From assembly GCA_027035445.1 (NCBI GenBank), contig JALVUT010000136.1, positions 1 through 12,554 on the forward strand: DNA of 12,554 nt, in the 5' to 3' direction. The notes beneath the pieces are model-generated. The model had not been told where the DNA came from and did no database searches. It was given only the letters and a program-made list of their open reading frames with translations. The DNA is from Thermococcus sp. Its GTDB lineage: Archaea; Methanobacteriota_B; Thermococci; Thermococcales; Thermococcaceae. A program made the position numbers and the translations under genes. Of this stretch, positions 1 through 7,421 are shown piece by piece; within the stretch, counting starts at the first letter, position 1; every line of letters starts with the position of its first letter.

Positions 1-252
1 AACGTTACTATAAAGGTCTACCTCGGGCTCGGGTCAGCCGAGTCCAAAAATGCCTGGAGCTGGCTCTCGGGCAGGCTCACCCAGGTCTCCGGTTTGACCG
101 TTGAGGTAACGCCTCAGGCGTTTGTCCCTGACCCCAATCAGACCGCTGTCTTCAGTATCCACGTTAAGCCCGAAAAACCCGGCGAATACCGCCCCTGCAT
201 CGTGGCCTTTTGGGGGGAGATGGATGGAAGGGCTGGAGTGGGGTTGATCTAA
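1..252 (+). CDS. C-terminal fragment of a probable exported/surface beta-sandwich protein
   Basis: The reading frame is open from the first base and ends at TAA 250-252, giving 83 residues of a protein whose start lies before the window. The fragment is rich in alternating hydrophobic, Thr and Val residues and contains a stretch like VKPEKPGEYRPCIVAFW. This resembles the 'PGxY...V' edge strands of Ig-like or CARDB-like extracellular domains. No catalytic motif is visible, and there is no membrane anchor at the C-terminus. A role at the cell surface is an inference from composition only. The gene ends 68 bp before the RNA ligase on the same strand, and the AT-rich spacer suggests the ligase has its own promoter. 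I cannot name the family. Confidence 0.6.
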   Translation, partial: NVTIKVYLGLGSAESKNAWSWLSGRLTQVSGLTVEVTPQAFVPDPNQTAVFSIHVKPEKPGEYRPCIVAFWGEMDGRAGVGLI

Positions 253-275
253 AGGCCAGCGGTTAATCCCGTATT

Positions 276-292
276 CATAATAATTATTAACG
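276..292 (+). promoter_or_regulatory. Candidate TATA region of the RNA ligase gene
   Basis: An AT-only block containing the perfect 12-bp palindrome TAATAATTATTA (278-289) is the only AT-rich stretch between the upstream gene and the ligase. It is centred about 37 bp before the ATG, which would allow a short leader holding the SD GGTGGG (312-317). No clear BRE is visible, so this is a modest call. Confidence 0.4.
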
Positions 293-320
293 ATACTACC
301 CCATTTCCAATGGTGGGAAG

Positions 321-1463
321 ATGGTAAGCTCGCACTTTATGGGCATACTCCTCAAGATCGGTGTTCCCGAGGGCAGGCTTCTTGTTCTCGAGGGGAAGGG
401 GGGCATCGTTGAGGACGAGTTTGAAGGGGTCAGGTACGTCCGTTTCCGCGATTCCGCCAAGGGCTTCCGCAGGGGGACGGTGGTCTTCGAGAACAGTGAA
501 GCCGTCATCGGTTTTCCCCACATAAAGCGCGTCGTCCAGCTGGAGAACGGGATAAGGCGCGTCTTCAAGAACAAGCCCTTCTACGTTGAGGAGAAGGTGG
601 ACGGCTACAACGTCCGCGTCGTTAAAGTTGGAGAGAAGGTTCTCGCCCTCACGAGGGGCGGCTTTGTCTGCCCCTTCACCACTGAGAGGATAGAGGACTT
701 CGTGAACTTCGAGTTCTTCAAGGACTACCCCAACCTCGTCTTGGCCGGGGAGATGGCCGGACCCGAAAGCCCCTACATCGTCGAAGGGCCACCCTACGTT
801 AAGGAAGACATCCGGTTCTTCCTCTTTGACATTCAGGAGAAGGGGACGGGGAAGAGCCTGCCCGTGGAGGAGCGCTATAAGCTCGCAGAGGAGTACGGGA
901 TTCCGCAGGTTGAGCGCTTAGGACTCTTCGAGCACTCCGGCCTGGACGACCTCTACGACCTCACAGAGAGGCTCAGCAGGGAGAGGCGGGAAGGCATCGT
1001 CATGAAGACCCCGGACATGAAAAAGGTCGCCAAGTACGTGACGCCCTACGCCAACATTAACGACATCAGGGTAGGCTCCCACATATTCTTTGACCTCCCG
1101 CACGGCTACTTCATGGGGAGGATAAAAAGGCTCGCCTTTTACCTGGCTGAGAAACACGTTAAGGGGGAGGAGTTCGACGAGTACGCTAAAGCCCTTGGAA
1201 AGGCCCTGCTGAGGCCCTTCGTCGAGAGCATCCATGAAGTCGCCCACGGCGATGAGGTCGAGGAGGTCTTTACGGTGCGGGTCAAAAACATAAGCACCGC
1301 TCACAGGATGGTCACCCACTTCGAGAGACTTGGTGTGAAAATCCACATCGAGGACATCGAGGATTTGAAGAACGGCTACTGGAGGATAACCTTCAAGAGG
1401 GTCTATCCAGACGCCACGCGCGAGATGAGGGAGCTGTGGAACGGGCTGGCTTTTGTGGATTGA
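321..1463 (+). CDS. ATP-dependent RNA ligase, Pab1020/Rnl3-type archaeal family
   Basis: A 380-residue enzyme that joins RNA ends through a covalent lysyl-AMP intermediate and can also circularise RNA in studied homologues. Nucleotidyltransferase motifs appear in order. Motif I is EEKVDGYNVR with the adenylated Lys at about residue 92, followed by TRGG at 111-114. LAGEMAGPES (141-150) corresponds to motif III and FFLFDIQE (167-173) to motif IIIa. EGIVMKTP (224-231) is motif IV, and the Lys of AKYV (about 238) is motif V. The rest matches the helical C-terminal and dimerisation region of this family, and the length is normal. The start is the first ATG after the SD GGTGGG. It is monocistronic as far as can be seen, and the next gene converges on it. 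Its physiological substrate is not shown by the sequence. Confidence 0.95.
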   Translation: MVSSHFMGILLKIGVPEGRLLVLEGKGGIVEDEFEGVRYVRFRDSAKGFRRGTVVFENSEAVIGFPHIKRVVQLENGIRRVFKNKPFYVEEKVDGYNVRVVKVGEKVLALTRGGFVCPFTTERIEDFVNFEFFKDYPNLVLAGEMAGPESPYIVEGPPYVKEDIRFFLFDIQEKGTGKSLPVEERYKLAEEYGIPQVERLGLFEHSGLDDLYDLTERLSRERREGIVMKTPDMKKVAKYVTPYANINDIRVGSHIFFDLPHGYFMGRIKRLAFYLAEKHVKGEEFDEYAKALGKALLRPFVESIHEVAHGDEVEEVFTVRVKNISTAHRMVTHFERLGVKIHIEDIEDLKNGYWRITFKRVYPDATREMRELWNGLAFVD

Positions 1464-1465
1464 GC

Positions 1466-1487
1466 TTTCTCTCGGTTTGTTTTTAAG
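1466..1487 (+). terminator. T-rich terminator candidate after the RNA ligase
   Basis: Directly after the ligase stop lies a pyrimidine-rich tract ending in a run of five T (1480-1484). Archaeal RNA polymerase terminates on such T tracts without needing a hairpin. The same TTTTTAA could instead serve as a weak TATA for the small frame that follows, so the call is tentative. Confidence 0.35.
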
Positions 1488-1530
1488 GCGAGCATTTTCT
1501 ATTAAAGTGCTGGGAAGGATAATTGCCATT

Positions 1531-1550
1531 GTGATAACCGCGGTTATCAC
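1531..1550. repeat. Perfect 20-bp palindrome in the convergent intergenic gap
   Basis: GTGATAACCGCGGTTATCAC equals its own reverse complement over all 20 bases. It lies between the 3' ends of the RNA ligase (+) and the ATPase (-), about 70 bp past the ligase stop and 108 bp past the ATPase stop. It could be a binding site for a dimeric DNA-binding protein. As a cruciform or RNA hairpin it has no unpaired loop, which favours a protein site. No promoter for a known gene is beside it. Confidence 0.7.
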
Positions 1551-1658
1551 CTCTTTGGGTTTCTGTTTGGATTCCTCTTCAAGAGTTGCCTTCACGGTCG
1601 AAATAATAAAGCAGAGTGAGCTTGAGCGAGTGGGGGGATAACGAAACTCTGAAAGGCT

Positions 1659-2741
1659 TTAGAGCTCCCTGAAGACTTTCTCCAGCACGGGGTCTGAGAT
1701 CCTGTACCTCCCGTTTCTCTTCTCAACATAACCCGACTTCACGAGGTTCTCAAGCAAGGCCGAGAAGTTGGAGTCGTTGACGTAGCCGAGCTTGAGCGTC
1801 AGGTAGTCCTTGATGTCCTTCCAGCGGGAATAGCCGAGGCTTATAGCCTTCAGTATCACCCTGTACCTTGGACTATAAGCGAAGAGCTTTGACAGCTCGC
1901 TGTTCACCACGGATTTCGCCTCCCTGAGGATCTCCTCGATGGCGTCTTCGTGTCCTGCCTCTCTTGTGATCCTGACGTAGCCGTAGAGGGCCAGCCAGCC
2001 GACTATTCCGTCGAGCTCTCTGACTGTCCCCTCAATCTCGTGCTCGCTCACCACAACTTCCCCTTCCTCGAAGCCCTTCCGCAGGAACTCGGCGCTCATC
2101 TCTGGGCTGAACCTGTCGAGGATTATATCATGGTGGTATCTGCCAAAGAGTGGAGCCTCTGGGTCGTTGAACTTGAGGAAGTCGAAGAGCAGGCCCACTT
2201 CCGAGCCGGTCAGAATGAAGGTCAGGTTCTCGAGGTTGTCGATAGCGTAAGCTAAAATCCCGTCGTACTTTGTAGCCCCCCCGAACCGGAGGTACTGGGC
2301 CTCGTCGAACGCTATGACAATCCTTCCGGCCCTTTCACCGTAATCGTTGAGGGCCTCCAAGAGCTCAGTTATCGAGAACTCCTTTGAGGTTATCTCAACC
2401 CCAACCCCTGAGACGCTTACTCCTCTAACCCTTTCGATGAAGACCTTTGCCTCCTCGATGATCCTCCGCCTTCCACTCATCGCCGAGAGCAGCATCTTCC
2501 CGATGACATATCTGTTTACGGAGGAGAACTCCGAGTATGTTTTCCGCACGTCTATCTTGATGGATGGGTTGGGAAGCTCGTTGAGAGCAACGTTCAGCAG
2601 GGAGCTTTTTCCAAGTCTTCTGAGCCCGAGGAGAAGTATCAACCTCTCCCCGCGTTCTATTGCCTCTTCAAACTCCCTCAGCTCTTTCTTCCTATCAAAC
2701 AGTTCCTCCCTTTTCGTCTTTGGGTAGGGCGAGAACAGCAT
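1659..2741 (-). CDS. Archaeal P-loop ATPase with C-terminal winged helix (PF01637-like)
   Basis: A 360-residue STAND/AAA-like ATPase of the type expanded in hyperthermophilic archaea. Walker A is GLRRLGKSS (39-47), Walker B is IVIAFDEAQ (141-149), and a sensor-1-like strand FILTGSE is at 175-181. PLFGR (197-201) is the conserved 'PLxGR' arginine motif of the family. Residues about 290-360 form a winged-helix domain ending in the typical YRISDPVLEKVFREL. The cellular role of these ATPases is largely unknown; DNA or protein binding through the winged helix is an inference. I chose ATG 2741 because the frame upstream (to 2825) runs through the promoter and repeats and encodes no conserved sequence. 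GGGGGTG, 7 nt before this ATG, serves as the SD. The gene is divergent from the ribosomal operon and convergent with the RNA ligase. Confidence 0.9.
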   Translation of the reverse strand: MLFSPYPKTKREELFDRKKELREFEEAIERGERLILLLGLRRLGKSSLLNVALNELPNPSIKIDVRKTYSEFSSVNRYVIGKMLLSAMSGRRRIIEEAKVFIERVRGVSVSGVGVEITSKEFSITELLEALNDYGERAGRIVIAFDEAQYLRFGGATKYDGILAYAIDNLENLTFILTGSEVGLLFDFLKFNDPEAPLFGRYHHDIILDRFSPEMSAEFLRKGFEEGEVVVSEHEIEGTVRELDGIVGWLALYGYVRITREAGHEDAIEEILREAKSVVNSELSKLFAYSPRYRVILKAISLGYSRWKDIKDYLTLKLGYVNDSNFSALLENLVKSGYVEKRNGRYRISDPVLEKVFREL

Positions 2742-2743
2742 TA

Positions 2744-2781
2744 ACTTGCACCCCCACAAGTTACTTGCACCCCCACAAGTT
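2744..2781. repeat. Perfect tandem 19-bp direct repeat, each unit with inverted arms
   Basis: ACTTGCACCCCCACAAGTT occurs twice back to back (2744-2762 and 2763-2781) with no mismatch. Each unit has 5-bp inverted arms, ACTTG and CAAGT, around CACCCCCA. On the minus strand the loop reads TGGGGGTG, and the gene-proximal copy supplies the SD of the ATPase gene (2749-2755). The pair fills the interval from the ATPase TATA box to its start codon, where a transcriptional repressor or an RNA-level control would act. Confidence 0.9.
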
Positions 2782-2794
2782 AAAAGGTTTTCCC
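2779..2794 (-). promoter_or_regulatory. Promoter of the ATPase gene
   Basis: Read on the minus strand this is GGAAAACCTTTTAACTT, a purine-rich BRE-like stretch followed by CTTTTAA as TATA. It lies about 40 bp before the ATG at 2741. Transcription would be expected to begin near 2757, inside the tandem 19-bp repeat, giving a leader of roughly 15-20 nt. The start point is inferred from normal archaeal spacing. Confidence 0.55.
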
Positions 2795-2795
2795 A

Positions 2796-2818
2796 GAAAC
2801 TTTGCAGAGCAAAGTTTC
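2796..2818. repeat. Inverted repeat, 10-bp perfect arms with 3-nt loop
   Basis: The arms GAAACTTTGC (2796-2805) and GCAAAGTTTC (2809-2818) are perfectly complementary around AGA. The element sits between the two divergent promoters. Its core CTTTGC-AGA-GCAAAG differs by one base from the hairpin at 11923-11937 in the uS8/uL6 insert. A smaller symmetric AT block, CAAAAATTTTG, follows at 2823-2833. This may be one copy of a dispersed genomic repeat family or a regulator site; the sequence alone cannot decide. Confidence 0.8.
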
Positions 2819-2867
2819 CTTGCAAAAATTTTGTATGCTTCTCAATCCAAAAAAGGGTGGAAGGGTT

Positions 2868-2884
2868 CGAAAGCCTTTTAAATA
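2868..2884 (+). promoter_or_regulatory. Main promoter of the ribosomal protein operon
   Basis: CGAAAGCCTTTTAAATA combines a typical Thermococcales BRE (CGAAA, 2868-2872) with a strong TATA element (TTTTAAATA, 2876-2884). Normal archaeal spacing puts transcription start near 2905, leaving a leader of about 35 nt before the SPOUT gene ATG at 2941. No other promoter of this quality was noticed upstream of any later gene in the operon, so it probably drives the whole run to the end of the window. Confidence 0.75.
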
Positions 2885-2940
2885 GTCTTCATAGACCCCA
2901 GTTCAGCGTTGAAGTTATCATAGCGAAGGATGACGGGAAA

Positions 2941-3711
2941 ATGGCCTGGCACATCTTCATTCCGGATTCACTCCTTGAAGAGAGCGACGACCCGAAGATC
3001 AGAACCTACAAGATCGGACAGATAGCCAGGGCCTGCGCAATATTCGGTGTCGAGCACGTCTGGATTTACAGGGTCGGTGGGGGGGACGGAAGGTTCATCA
3101 AAACGGTACTTGAATACGCGGAAACGCCCCAGTACCTTCGCAAAAGGCTGTTCCCGCTGATGCCGGAGCTCAAGTACGTCGGCGTCATCCCACCGCTCAG
3201 GACTCCCCACCACAAGCTCAGGGAAAAACCAAAGGTTGGAGAAATCCGTGAGGGCTTTGCCTTCAAAAAAGGACGCAGGGTCTATGCGGACATCGGCCTC
3301 GACGACCTTGCGATGGTCGAGGGGGACATCGAAGGGCGAGCAACGTTCAGGATTGTTTCAGTAAGGCCGCTCAGGGTTGTTCCAGCGAGATCAACTGAGT
3401 ACTGGGGCTATAAGGTGCACCTAACGAGGAAGGCACTGGCAAAAACACTTAAAAAGGTCGGGCTGGATTTGGTCATCGCGACCTCGCGTAAGGGTCGCGA
3501 CGTTCGAGAGGTGGAGCTTTCCCCGCTGAAGGGGGATGTCGGTTTCGTCTTTGGCTCACCGAGGAGGGGTGTGATCGAGCTCCTCGGCGGGGAGGATTAT
3601 AACTTTGATCTAGTCCTCAACACGGTTCCGAATCAGCGGACGGCTACCGTCCGCACCGAGGAGGCCGTTTTGGCCACACTCGCGGTGTTTAATCTCATAA
3701 GGAGGGATTAA
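2941..3711 (+). CDS. SPOUT-class RNA methyltransferase, putative uridine-N3 type (PF02598/COG2106)
   Basis: A 256-residue protein of the DUF171/PF02598 family, predicted to methylate RNA (probably large-subunit rRNA) using S-adenosylmethionine. The C-terminal SPOUT knot is visible in [15 protein letters not shown] (201-215) and in [28 protein letters not shown] (226-253). These are the glycine-rich SAM loop and the knotted last helix with the 'NQxTxTVRTEEA' signature. Residues about 85-150 form the inserted beta-rich domain of the family. The start is the first ATG after the operon promoter, preceded by AGGATGA; no GTG or TTG start lies between TATA and this ATG. It is the first gene of the ribosomal operon, one base before uL3. 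Its target is not shown by the sequence; an LSU rRNA uridine is inferred from family and operon partners. Confidence 0.88.
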   Translation: MAWHIFIPDSLLEESDDPKIRTYKIGQIARACAIFGVEHVWIYRVGGGDGRFIKTVLEYAETPQYLRKRLFPLMPELKYVGVIPPLRTPHHKLREKPKVGEIREGFAFKKGRRVYADIGLDDLAMVEGDIEGRATFRIVSVRPLRVVPARSTEYWGYKVHLTRKALAKTLKKVGLDLVIATSRKGRDVREVELSPLKGDVGFVFGSPRRGVIELLGGEDYNFDLVLNTVPNQRTATVRTEEAVLATLAVFNLIRRD

Positions 3712-3712
3712 G

Positions 3713-4753
3713 ATGGGAAAAATACACAGACCAAGGAGAGGTTCACTGGCTTACTCGCCTAGAAAGCGGGCTAAGAGCGTGGTTCCAAGGATCAAAACGT
3801 GGCCGGAGGAGACCGAAGTCAGATTACTTGGCTTCGCTGGTTACAAAGCCGGGATGACCCATGTCCTCGTGATAGACGACAGGCCTGGACTCACGAGGGG
3901 CAAGGAGATCTTCATGCCGGTAACAGTGGTTGAAGTTCCACCACTCTTCATCTACGGCATAAGGGCCTACAGACAGGGCTACCTTGGACTGGAGACCACC
4001 ACTGAAGTATGGGCGCCCAATCTCAGTGATGACCTCAAGAGGAGAATAAAAACTCTCCCGAAGAACTACAACGAGGAGGTCTTCCAGACAAAGCTCGGAG
4101 AACTTGAAGACCTCGTTAGGGGTGGTGAGATAGTTGAGGTGAGGGCCCTTGTCCATACCCAGCCGAGGCTCATCAGGCTCAAGAAGAAGCCTGAGGTTAT
4201 GGAGTACGCGGTTGGCGGCAGGAATGTTGTCGCCAAATTTGACTACCTCAAGGACATCATAGGTAAGGAGGTTCGTGCGAGGGACGTTCTTCGCGAGGGT
4301 GAACTCCTTGACGTCATAGCCGTCACCAAAGGGAAGGGAACACAGGGCCCGGTTAAGAGATGGGGTGTCAAAATACAGTTCCACAAGGCCCAGCGTGCAG
4401 GGAAGGCTAGGCACATCGGTAACCTCGGTCCGTGGCATCCAACCAGGGTAATGTGGACGGTCCCGCTGGCCGGTCAGATGGGTTTCCACCACAGAACCGA
4501 GTTCAACAAGAGACTCATAGCGATAGGCGAGAACGGAACGCTTGAGCTCAACGGCAATAAGGTTGAGATAACCCCGAAGGGCGGTTTTCCACACTACGGA
4601 GTTATTAGGAGCGACTTTCTAGTGATCCAGGGTACTGTCCCGGGTGTTTTTAAGAGGATCGTTCGGGTCAGACCGGCCATTAGGGCTCCAAAGAAGAGAC
4701 CCCCGGTTGAGAGACCACAGATAACGTACATCAGTAGGGAGTCAAAGCAGTGA
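3713..4753 (+). CDS. rpl3: Large subunit ribosomal protein uL3
   Basis: A 346-residue uL3, full length for the archaeal/eukaryotic form. The basic N-terminal tail ([15 protein letters not shown], 5-19) and the [12 protein letters not shown] core (207-218) mark the family. The tryptophan-containing finger (about 239-263) reaches toward the peptidyl transferase centre in known ribosomes. uL3 is an early assembly protein that binds domain VI of 23S rRNA. The SD AAGGAGGG lies inside the 3' end of the SPOUT gene and the genes are one base apart, so translation is probably coupled. TGAGGTGA joins its stop to the uL4 SD. Confidence 0.97.
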   Translation: MGKIHRPRRGSLAYSPRKRAKSVVPRIKTWPEETEVRLLGFAGYKAGMTHVLVIDDRPGLTRGKEIFMPVTVVEVPPLFIYGIRAYRQGYLGLETTTEVWAPNLSDDLKRRIKTLPKNYNEEVFQTKLGELEDLVRGGEIVEVRALVHTQPRLIRLKKKPEVMEYAVGGRNVVAKFDYLKDIIGKEVRARDVLREGELLDVIAVTKGKGTQGPVKRWGVKIQFHKAQRAGKARHIGNLGPWHPTRVMWTVPLAGQMGFHHRTEFNKRLIAIGENGTLELNGNKVEITPKGGFPHYGVIRSDFLVIQGTVPGVFKRIVRVRPAIRAPKKRPPVERPQITYISRESKQ

Positions 4754-4763
4754 GGTGAGATAG

Positions 4764-5531
4764 ATGAAGGTTAAGGTTTTCAATCTCGAAGGCGAGCCTG
4801 TTGAGGAAATAGAACTCCCCAGGGTCTTTAGCACTCCTTTCAGGCCCGACCTTATTAGAAAGGCTGTCATTGCCTCATGGACACACAGGATACAGCCGCA
4901 GGGCAGGGATCCGCAGGCAGGCAAGAGAAGGGTCACGGAGAACATAGGTAAAGGCCACGGGATGGCGAGGGTTGAGAGAATAAAGACCTCACCTAGGTTC
5001 GCGGCTTTCGTACCCTTCGCGGTTGGCGGTAGGAGAACCCACCCGCCCAAGGTTGAGAAGGTTATCTGGGAGGGCATAAACAAGAAGGAGAAGAGACTCG
5101 CCATAATGAGCGCAATAGCAGCAACGGCAAACTACGACCTCGTCCGGGCTAGGGGACACGCGGTTGACAATGTCCCGCAGGTTCCTCTTGTAGTTGCCGA
5201 CGATCTCGAGAAGGTCTTCAAGACCGCCCAGACTAGGGAGATATTTAAGAAGCTTGGCGTCTGGGATGACATCGAGAGGGCCAAGAGGAACACCAAAATA
5301 AGGGCCGGTAAGGGCAAGATGCGCGGAAGGAGATACAAGAAGGCCAAGGGTCCACTGGTTATAGTTGCAAAGAATGAAGGTATCGTCCAGGGAGCCAGAA
5401 ACCACCCGGGTGTCGATGTCGTTACGGTTGAGAACCTCGGTGTTGAACTGCTCGCGCCGGGCACCCATCCGGGTAGGCTCACCGTCTGGACTAGGGGTGC
5501 CATAGAGAGGCTTAGGGAGATTTATGGGTGA
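4764..5531 (+). CDS. rpl4: Large subunit ribosomal protein uL4
   Basis: A 255-residue archaeal uL4. The N-terminal strand [19 protein letters not shown] starts the globular domain. Residues about 42-100 form the long basic loop that lines the peptide exit tunnel, including [19 protein letters not shown] and the VGGRRTHPP turn. The central [19 protein letters not shown] helix is typical. It starts 10 nt after the uL3 stop, with the SD formed by TGAGGTGAG. No departure from the family is visible. A bacterial-style autoregulatory role cannot be judged, as no obvious leader structure is seen. Confidence 0.97.
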   Translation: MKVKVFNLEGEPVEEIELPRVFSTPFRPDLIRKAVIASWTHRIQPQGRDPQAGKRRVTENIGKGHGMARVERIKTSPRFAAFVPFAVGGRRTHPPKVEKVIWEGINKKEKRLAIMSAIAATANYDLVRARGHAVDNVPQVPLVVADDLEKVFKTAQTREIFKKLGVWDDIERAKRNTKIRAGKGKMRGRRYKKAKGPLVIVAKNEGIVQGARNHPGVDVVTVENLGVELLAPGTHPGRLTVWTRGAIERLREIYG

Positions 5532-5537
5532 TGAAGG

Positions 5538-5798
5538 ATGGATCCGTACAAGGTTATTGTCAGGCCGCTCGTTACGGAGAAGGCGGTTTCAATGATAGAA
5601 AAAGAGAACAGGCTCACTTTTATAGTTAACAGGAAGGCCACAAGGGCTGACATCAAGAAGGCCGTGGAAGCGATGTTCGATGTCAAAGTTGAGAAGGTTA
5701 ACATCCTTCTCACCATGAAAGGCGAGAAGAAGGCTTACGTGAAGCTCAGGCCGGAGTACGATGCTAGTGAGATAGCTGCAAGGATAGGATTGTTCTGA
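5538..5798 (+). CDS. rpl23: Large subunit ribosomal protein uL23
   Basis: An 86-residue uL23, the short archaeal form. It matches the family from [22 protein letters not shown] (about 7-28) through [20 protein letters not shown] and the C-terminal [23 protein letters not shown]. In known ribosomes it sits at the tunnel exit and is the main docking site for signal recognition particle and the Sec translocon. The SD GGGTGATGAAGG overlaps the uL4 stop codon. The order uL3-uL4-uL23-uL2 is the classic archaeal one. Confidence 0.97.
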   Translation: MDPYKVIVRPLVTEKAVSMIEKENRLTFIVNRKATRADIKKAVEAMFDVKVEKVNILLTMKGEKKAYVKLRPEYDASEIAARIGLF

Positions 5799-5811
5799 TG
5801 GGGTGAGTGAG

Positions 5812-6531
5812 ATGGGAAAGAGTTTGGTTCAGCAGAGGAGAGGCAAAGGGACTAGCACGTTTAGGGCGCCTTCCCACAGGTATAGGGGGGCCATTAAGTA
5901 CATTCCTCCTAACCTGATGGGAGGGCAGACTCTTGTTGGCAAAGTCGTCGAGATACTCCATGACCCCGGAAGAAGTGCCCCCGTTGCCAGGGTGAAGTTT
6001 GCGAACGGCATGGATAAACTTATAATAGCTCCGGAAGGCATACTTGTCGGCGAAGAGGTGGCCATTGGGCCGAACGCCCCGGTAAAGAGGGGCAACTCCC
6101 TACCACTTGCGATGATACCAGAGGGGAGCTATGTTTACGACATAGAGGGAAGCCCCGGTGATGGTGGTAAATACGTCCGTGCCGGTGGAACCTACGCACT
6201 TATCGTTAGCAGGGAGAAAGATAAGGTCATAGTCCAGCTTCCGAGCGGTGAGCTCAAGCAGTTCAACCCGACCTGCAGGGCAACCATCGGTGTCGTCGCA
6301 GGTGGTGGCAGGCTTGAAAAACCGATTGTCAAGGCAGGAAAGGCCTACCATATTATGCGGGCTAGGAACAGGTTCTGGCCGAAGCCAAGGGGTGTCAAGA
6401 TGAACGCCGTTAACCACCCGCATGGTGGTAAGGAGCATCACATTGGAAGGCCCAGTACGATCTCCAGAAGGGCCGTTCCAGGCCAGAAGGTGGGTCATAT
6501 CGCCGCGAGAAGAACTGGCAGGAGGAAGTGA
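5812..6531 (+). CDS. rpl2: Large subunit ribosomal protein uL2
   Basis: A 239-residue uL2, a 23S rRNA-binding protein needed for subunit association and peptidyl transferase activity. The signature [22 protein letters not shown] is at about 193-214 and includes the conserved histidine of NHPHGG. The N-terminus [21 protein letters not shown] and the central SH3/OB region are intact. The frame is also open to a GTG at 5803, but that codon lies inside the SD (GGGGTGAG). ATG 5812, which gives [11 protein letters not shown], is therefore the start. The junction with uS19 has only 2 nt between stop and start. Confidence 0.97.
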   Translation: MGKSLVQQRRGKGTSTFRAPSHRYRGAIKYIPPNLMGGQTLVGKVVEILHDPGRSAPVARVKFANGMDKLIIAPEGILVGEEVAIGPNAPVKRGNSLPLAMIPEGSYVYDIEGSPGDGGKYVRAGGTYALIVSREKDKVIVQLPSGELKQFNPTCRATIGVVAGGGRLEKPIVKAGKAYHIMRARNRFWPKPRGVKMNAVNHPHGGKEHHIGRPSTISRRAVPGQKVGHIAARRTGRRK

Positions 6532-6533
6532 GG

Positions 6534-6935
6534 ATGGCGAGGAAGAGGGAGTTTAAGTACAGGGGTTACAGCTTCAATGAACTGCTTAGCATGTCACTGG
6601 AGGAGTTTTCCAAGCTTCTCCCTGCTAGGCAGAGGAGGAGTCTTAAGAGAGGCCTCAGTCCGGAGCAGAAAAAGCTCCTGAGGAAGATAAGGCTTGCCAA
6701 AAAGGGGAAATACAAAAAGCCGATAAAGACCCACAGCAGGGATATGATCATCCTACCAGAGATGGTAGGTATGACCGTGCACGTTCACAACGGAAAGGAG
6801 TTCGTCACGCTTGAGATCAGGGAAGAGATGATAGGGCATTACCTCGGTGAGTTTGCCCTGACGAGGAAGATAGTGCAGCATGGTTCACCTGGTGTTGGAG
6901 CTACAAGATCCTCAATGTTCGTGGCTATCAAGTGA
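6534..6935 (+). CDS. rps19: Small subunit ribosomal protein uS19
   Basis: A 133-residue uS19 of the archaeal/eukaryotic (S15) type, with a long N-terminal helical extension (1-60) absent from bacteria. The family signature [29 protein letters not shown] spans about 84-112, followed by the C-terminal tail [12 protein letters not shown] near the decoding site. The SD GGAGGAAGTGAGG overlaps the end of uL2. An in-frame GTG at 6528 lies within that SD, so ATG 6534 ([13 protein letters not shown]) is preferred. Confidence 0.96.
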   Translation: MARKREFKYRGYSFNELLSMSLEEFSKLLPARQRRSLKRGLSPEQKKLLRKIRLAKKGKYKKPIKTHSRDMIILPEMVGMTVHVHNGKEFVTLEIREEMIGHYLGEFALTRKIVQHGSPGVGATRSSMFVAIK

Positions 6936-6945
6936 GGTGGTTCAG

Positions 6946-7416
6946 ATGTCCAAGGGGAGGTTTTCATATTCATTCCAGAACTTTGACCCGGAGAGAATGG
7001 CACGCGCTAGCGGGAGGGATCTTCGTATGTCTCCAAAGCATACGGTGGAACTCCTCCGGGAGATCAGGGGGATGATGGTCAGCGACGCCCTTCGCCGCCT
7101 TGATGATATCATAGCCCTCAAGAGGCCTGTTCCGATGAAGCGCTTCAATGACAGTCAGGGGCACAAGCCGGGCAGGGGGTTCGGTCCCGGCAGATACCCG
7201 GTCAAGGTTGCCAAGGCCGTCAGGAGGGTCCTCCTTAACGCTAAGAACAACGCCGAGCAGAGGGGGCTTGATGTTGACAGACTCAGGATAGTTCATGCGG
7301 CGGCCCACAGAGGGCCAGTGCTTCGCGGGTACATACCAAAGGCCTACGGAAGAGCCACACCCTTCAACGAGCAGACCACTCACGTAGAGATAGTCGTTGA
7401 GGAGATTAGGAGGTGA
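6946..7416 (+). CDS. rpl22: Large subunit ribosomal protein uL22
   Basis: A 156-residue archaeal uL22. The N-terminal [33 protein letters not shown] leads into the globular domain. The long beta-hairpin that reaches into the exit tunnel is [29 protein letters not shown] (112-140), with [10 protein letters not shown] closing it. The start ATG 6946 is 10 nt after the uS19 stop, with SD GAGGTGG. An upstream in-frame extension from about 6880 would run through uS19 and is rejected. The 3' end GGAGGTGA doubles as the SD of uS3. Confidence 0.96.
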   Translation: MSKGRFSYSFQNFDPERMARASGRDLRMSPKHTVELLREIRGMMVSDALRRLDDIIALKRPVPMKRFNDSQGHKPGRGFGPGRYPVKVAKAVRRVLLNAKNNAEQRGLDVDRLRIVHAAAHRGPVLRGYIPKAYGRATPFNEQTTHVEIVVEEIRR

Positions 7417-7421
7417 GCTTT

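Noticed and set aside
1531..1550. Site for the Thermococcales glycolytic regulator TrmBL1 (TGM motif)
   Set aside because: The TGM is TATCAC-N5-GTGATA. Here the half-sites are in the opposite order and spacing (GTGATA-N8-TATCAC) and there is no adjacent promoter of a sugar-metabolism gene.
2744..2781. CRISPR array
   Set aside because: Only two units are present, directly abutting with no spacer, and they lie in a promoter next to no cas gene.
2742..2825. N-terminal extension of the ATPase to the ATG at 2825
   Set aside because: The extra 28 residues are translated from the TATA box, the tandem repeats and part of the inverted repeat. The family-like sequence begins shortly after ATG 2741, which has its own SD.
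2746..2940. Upstream extension of the SPOUT gene to 2746
   Set aside because: The frame is open only by chance through the divergent promoter region. The operon TATA (2876-2884) lies inside it, and the family N-terminus [10 protein letters not shown] begins at 2941.
3824..4594. Long minus-strand open frame (256 codons) opposite uL3
   Set aside because: It is fully antisense to an unmistakable uL3 gene, has no recognisable domain and no SD or promoter, and results from codon bias in the sense gene. The same applies to minus frames at 918-1595, 7380-8048, 8631-9365 and 11471-12178.
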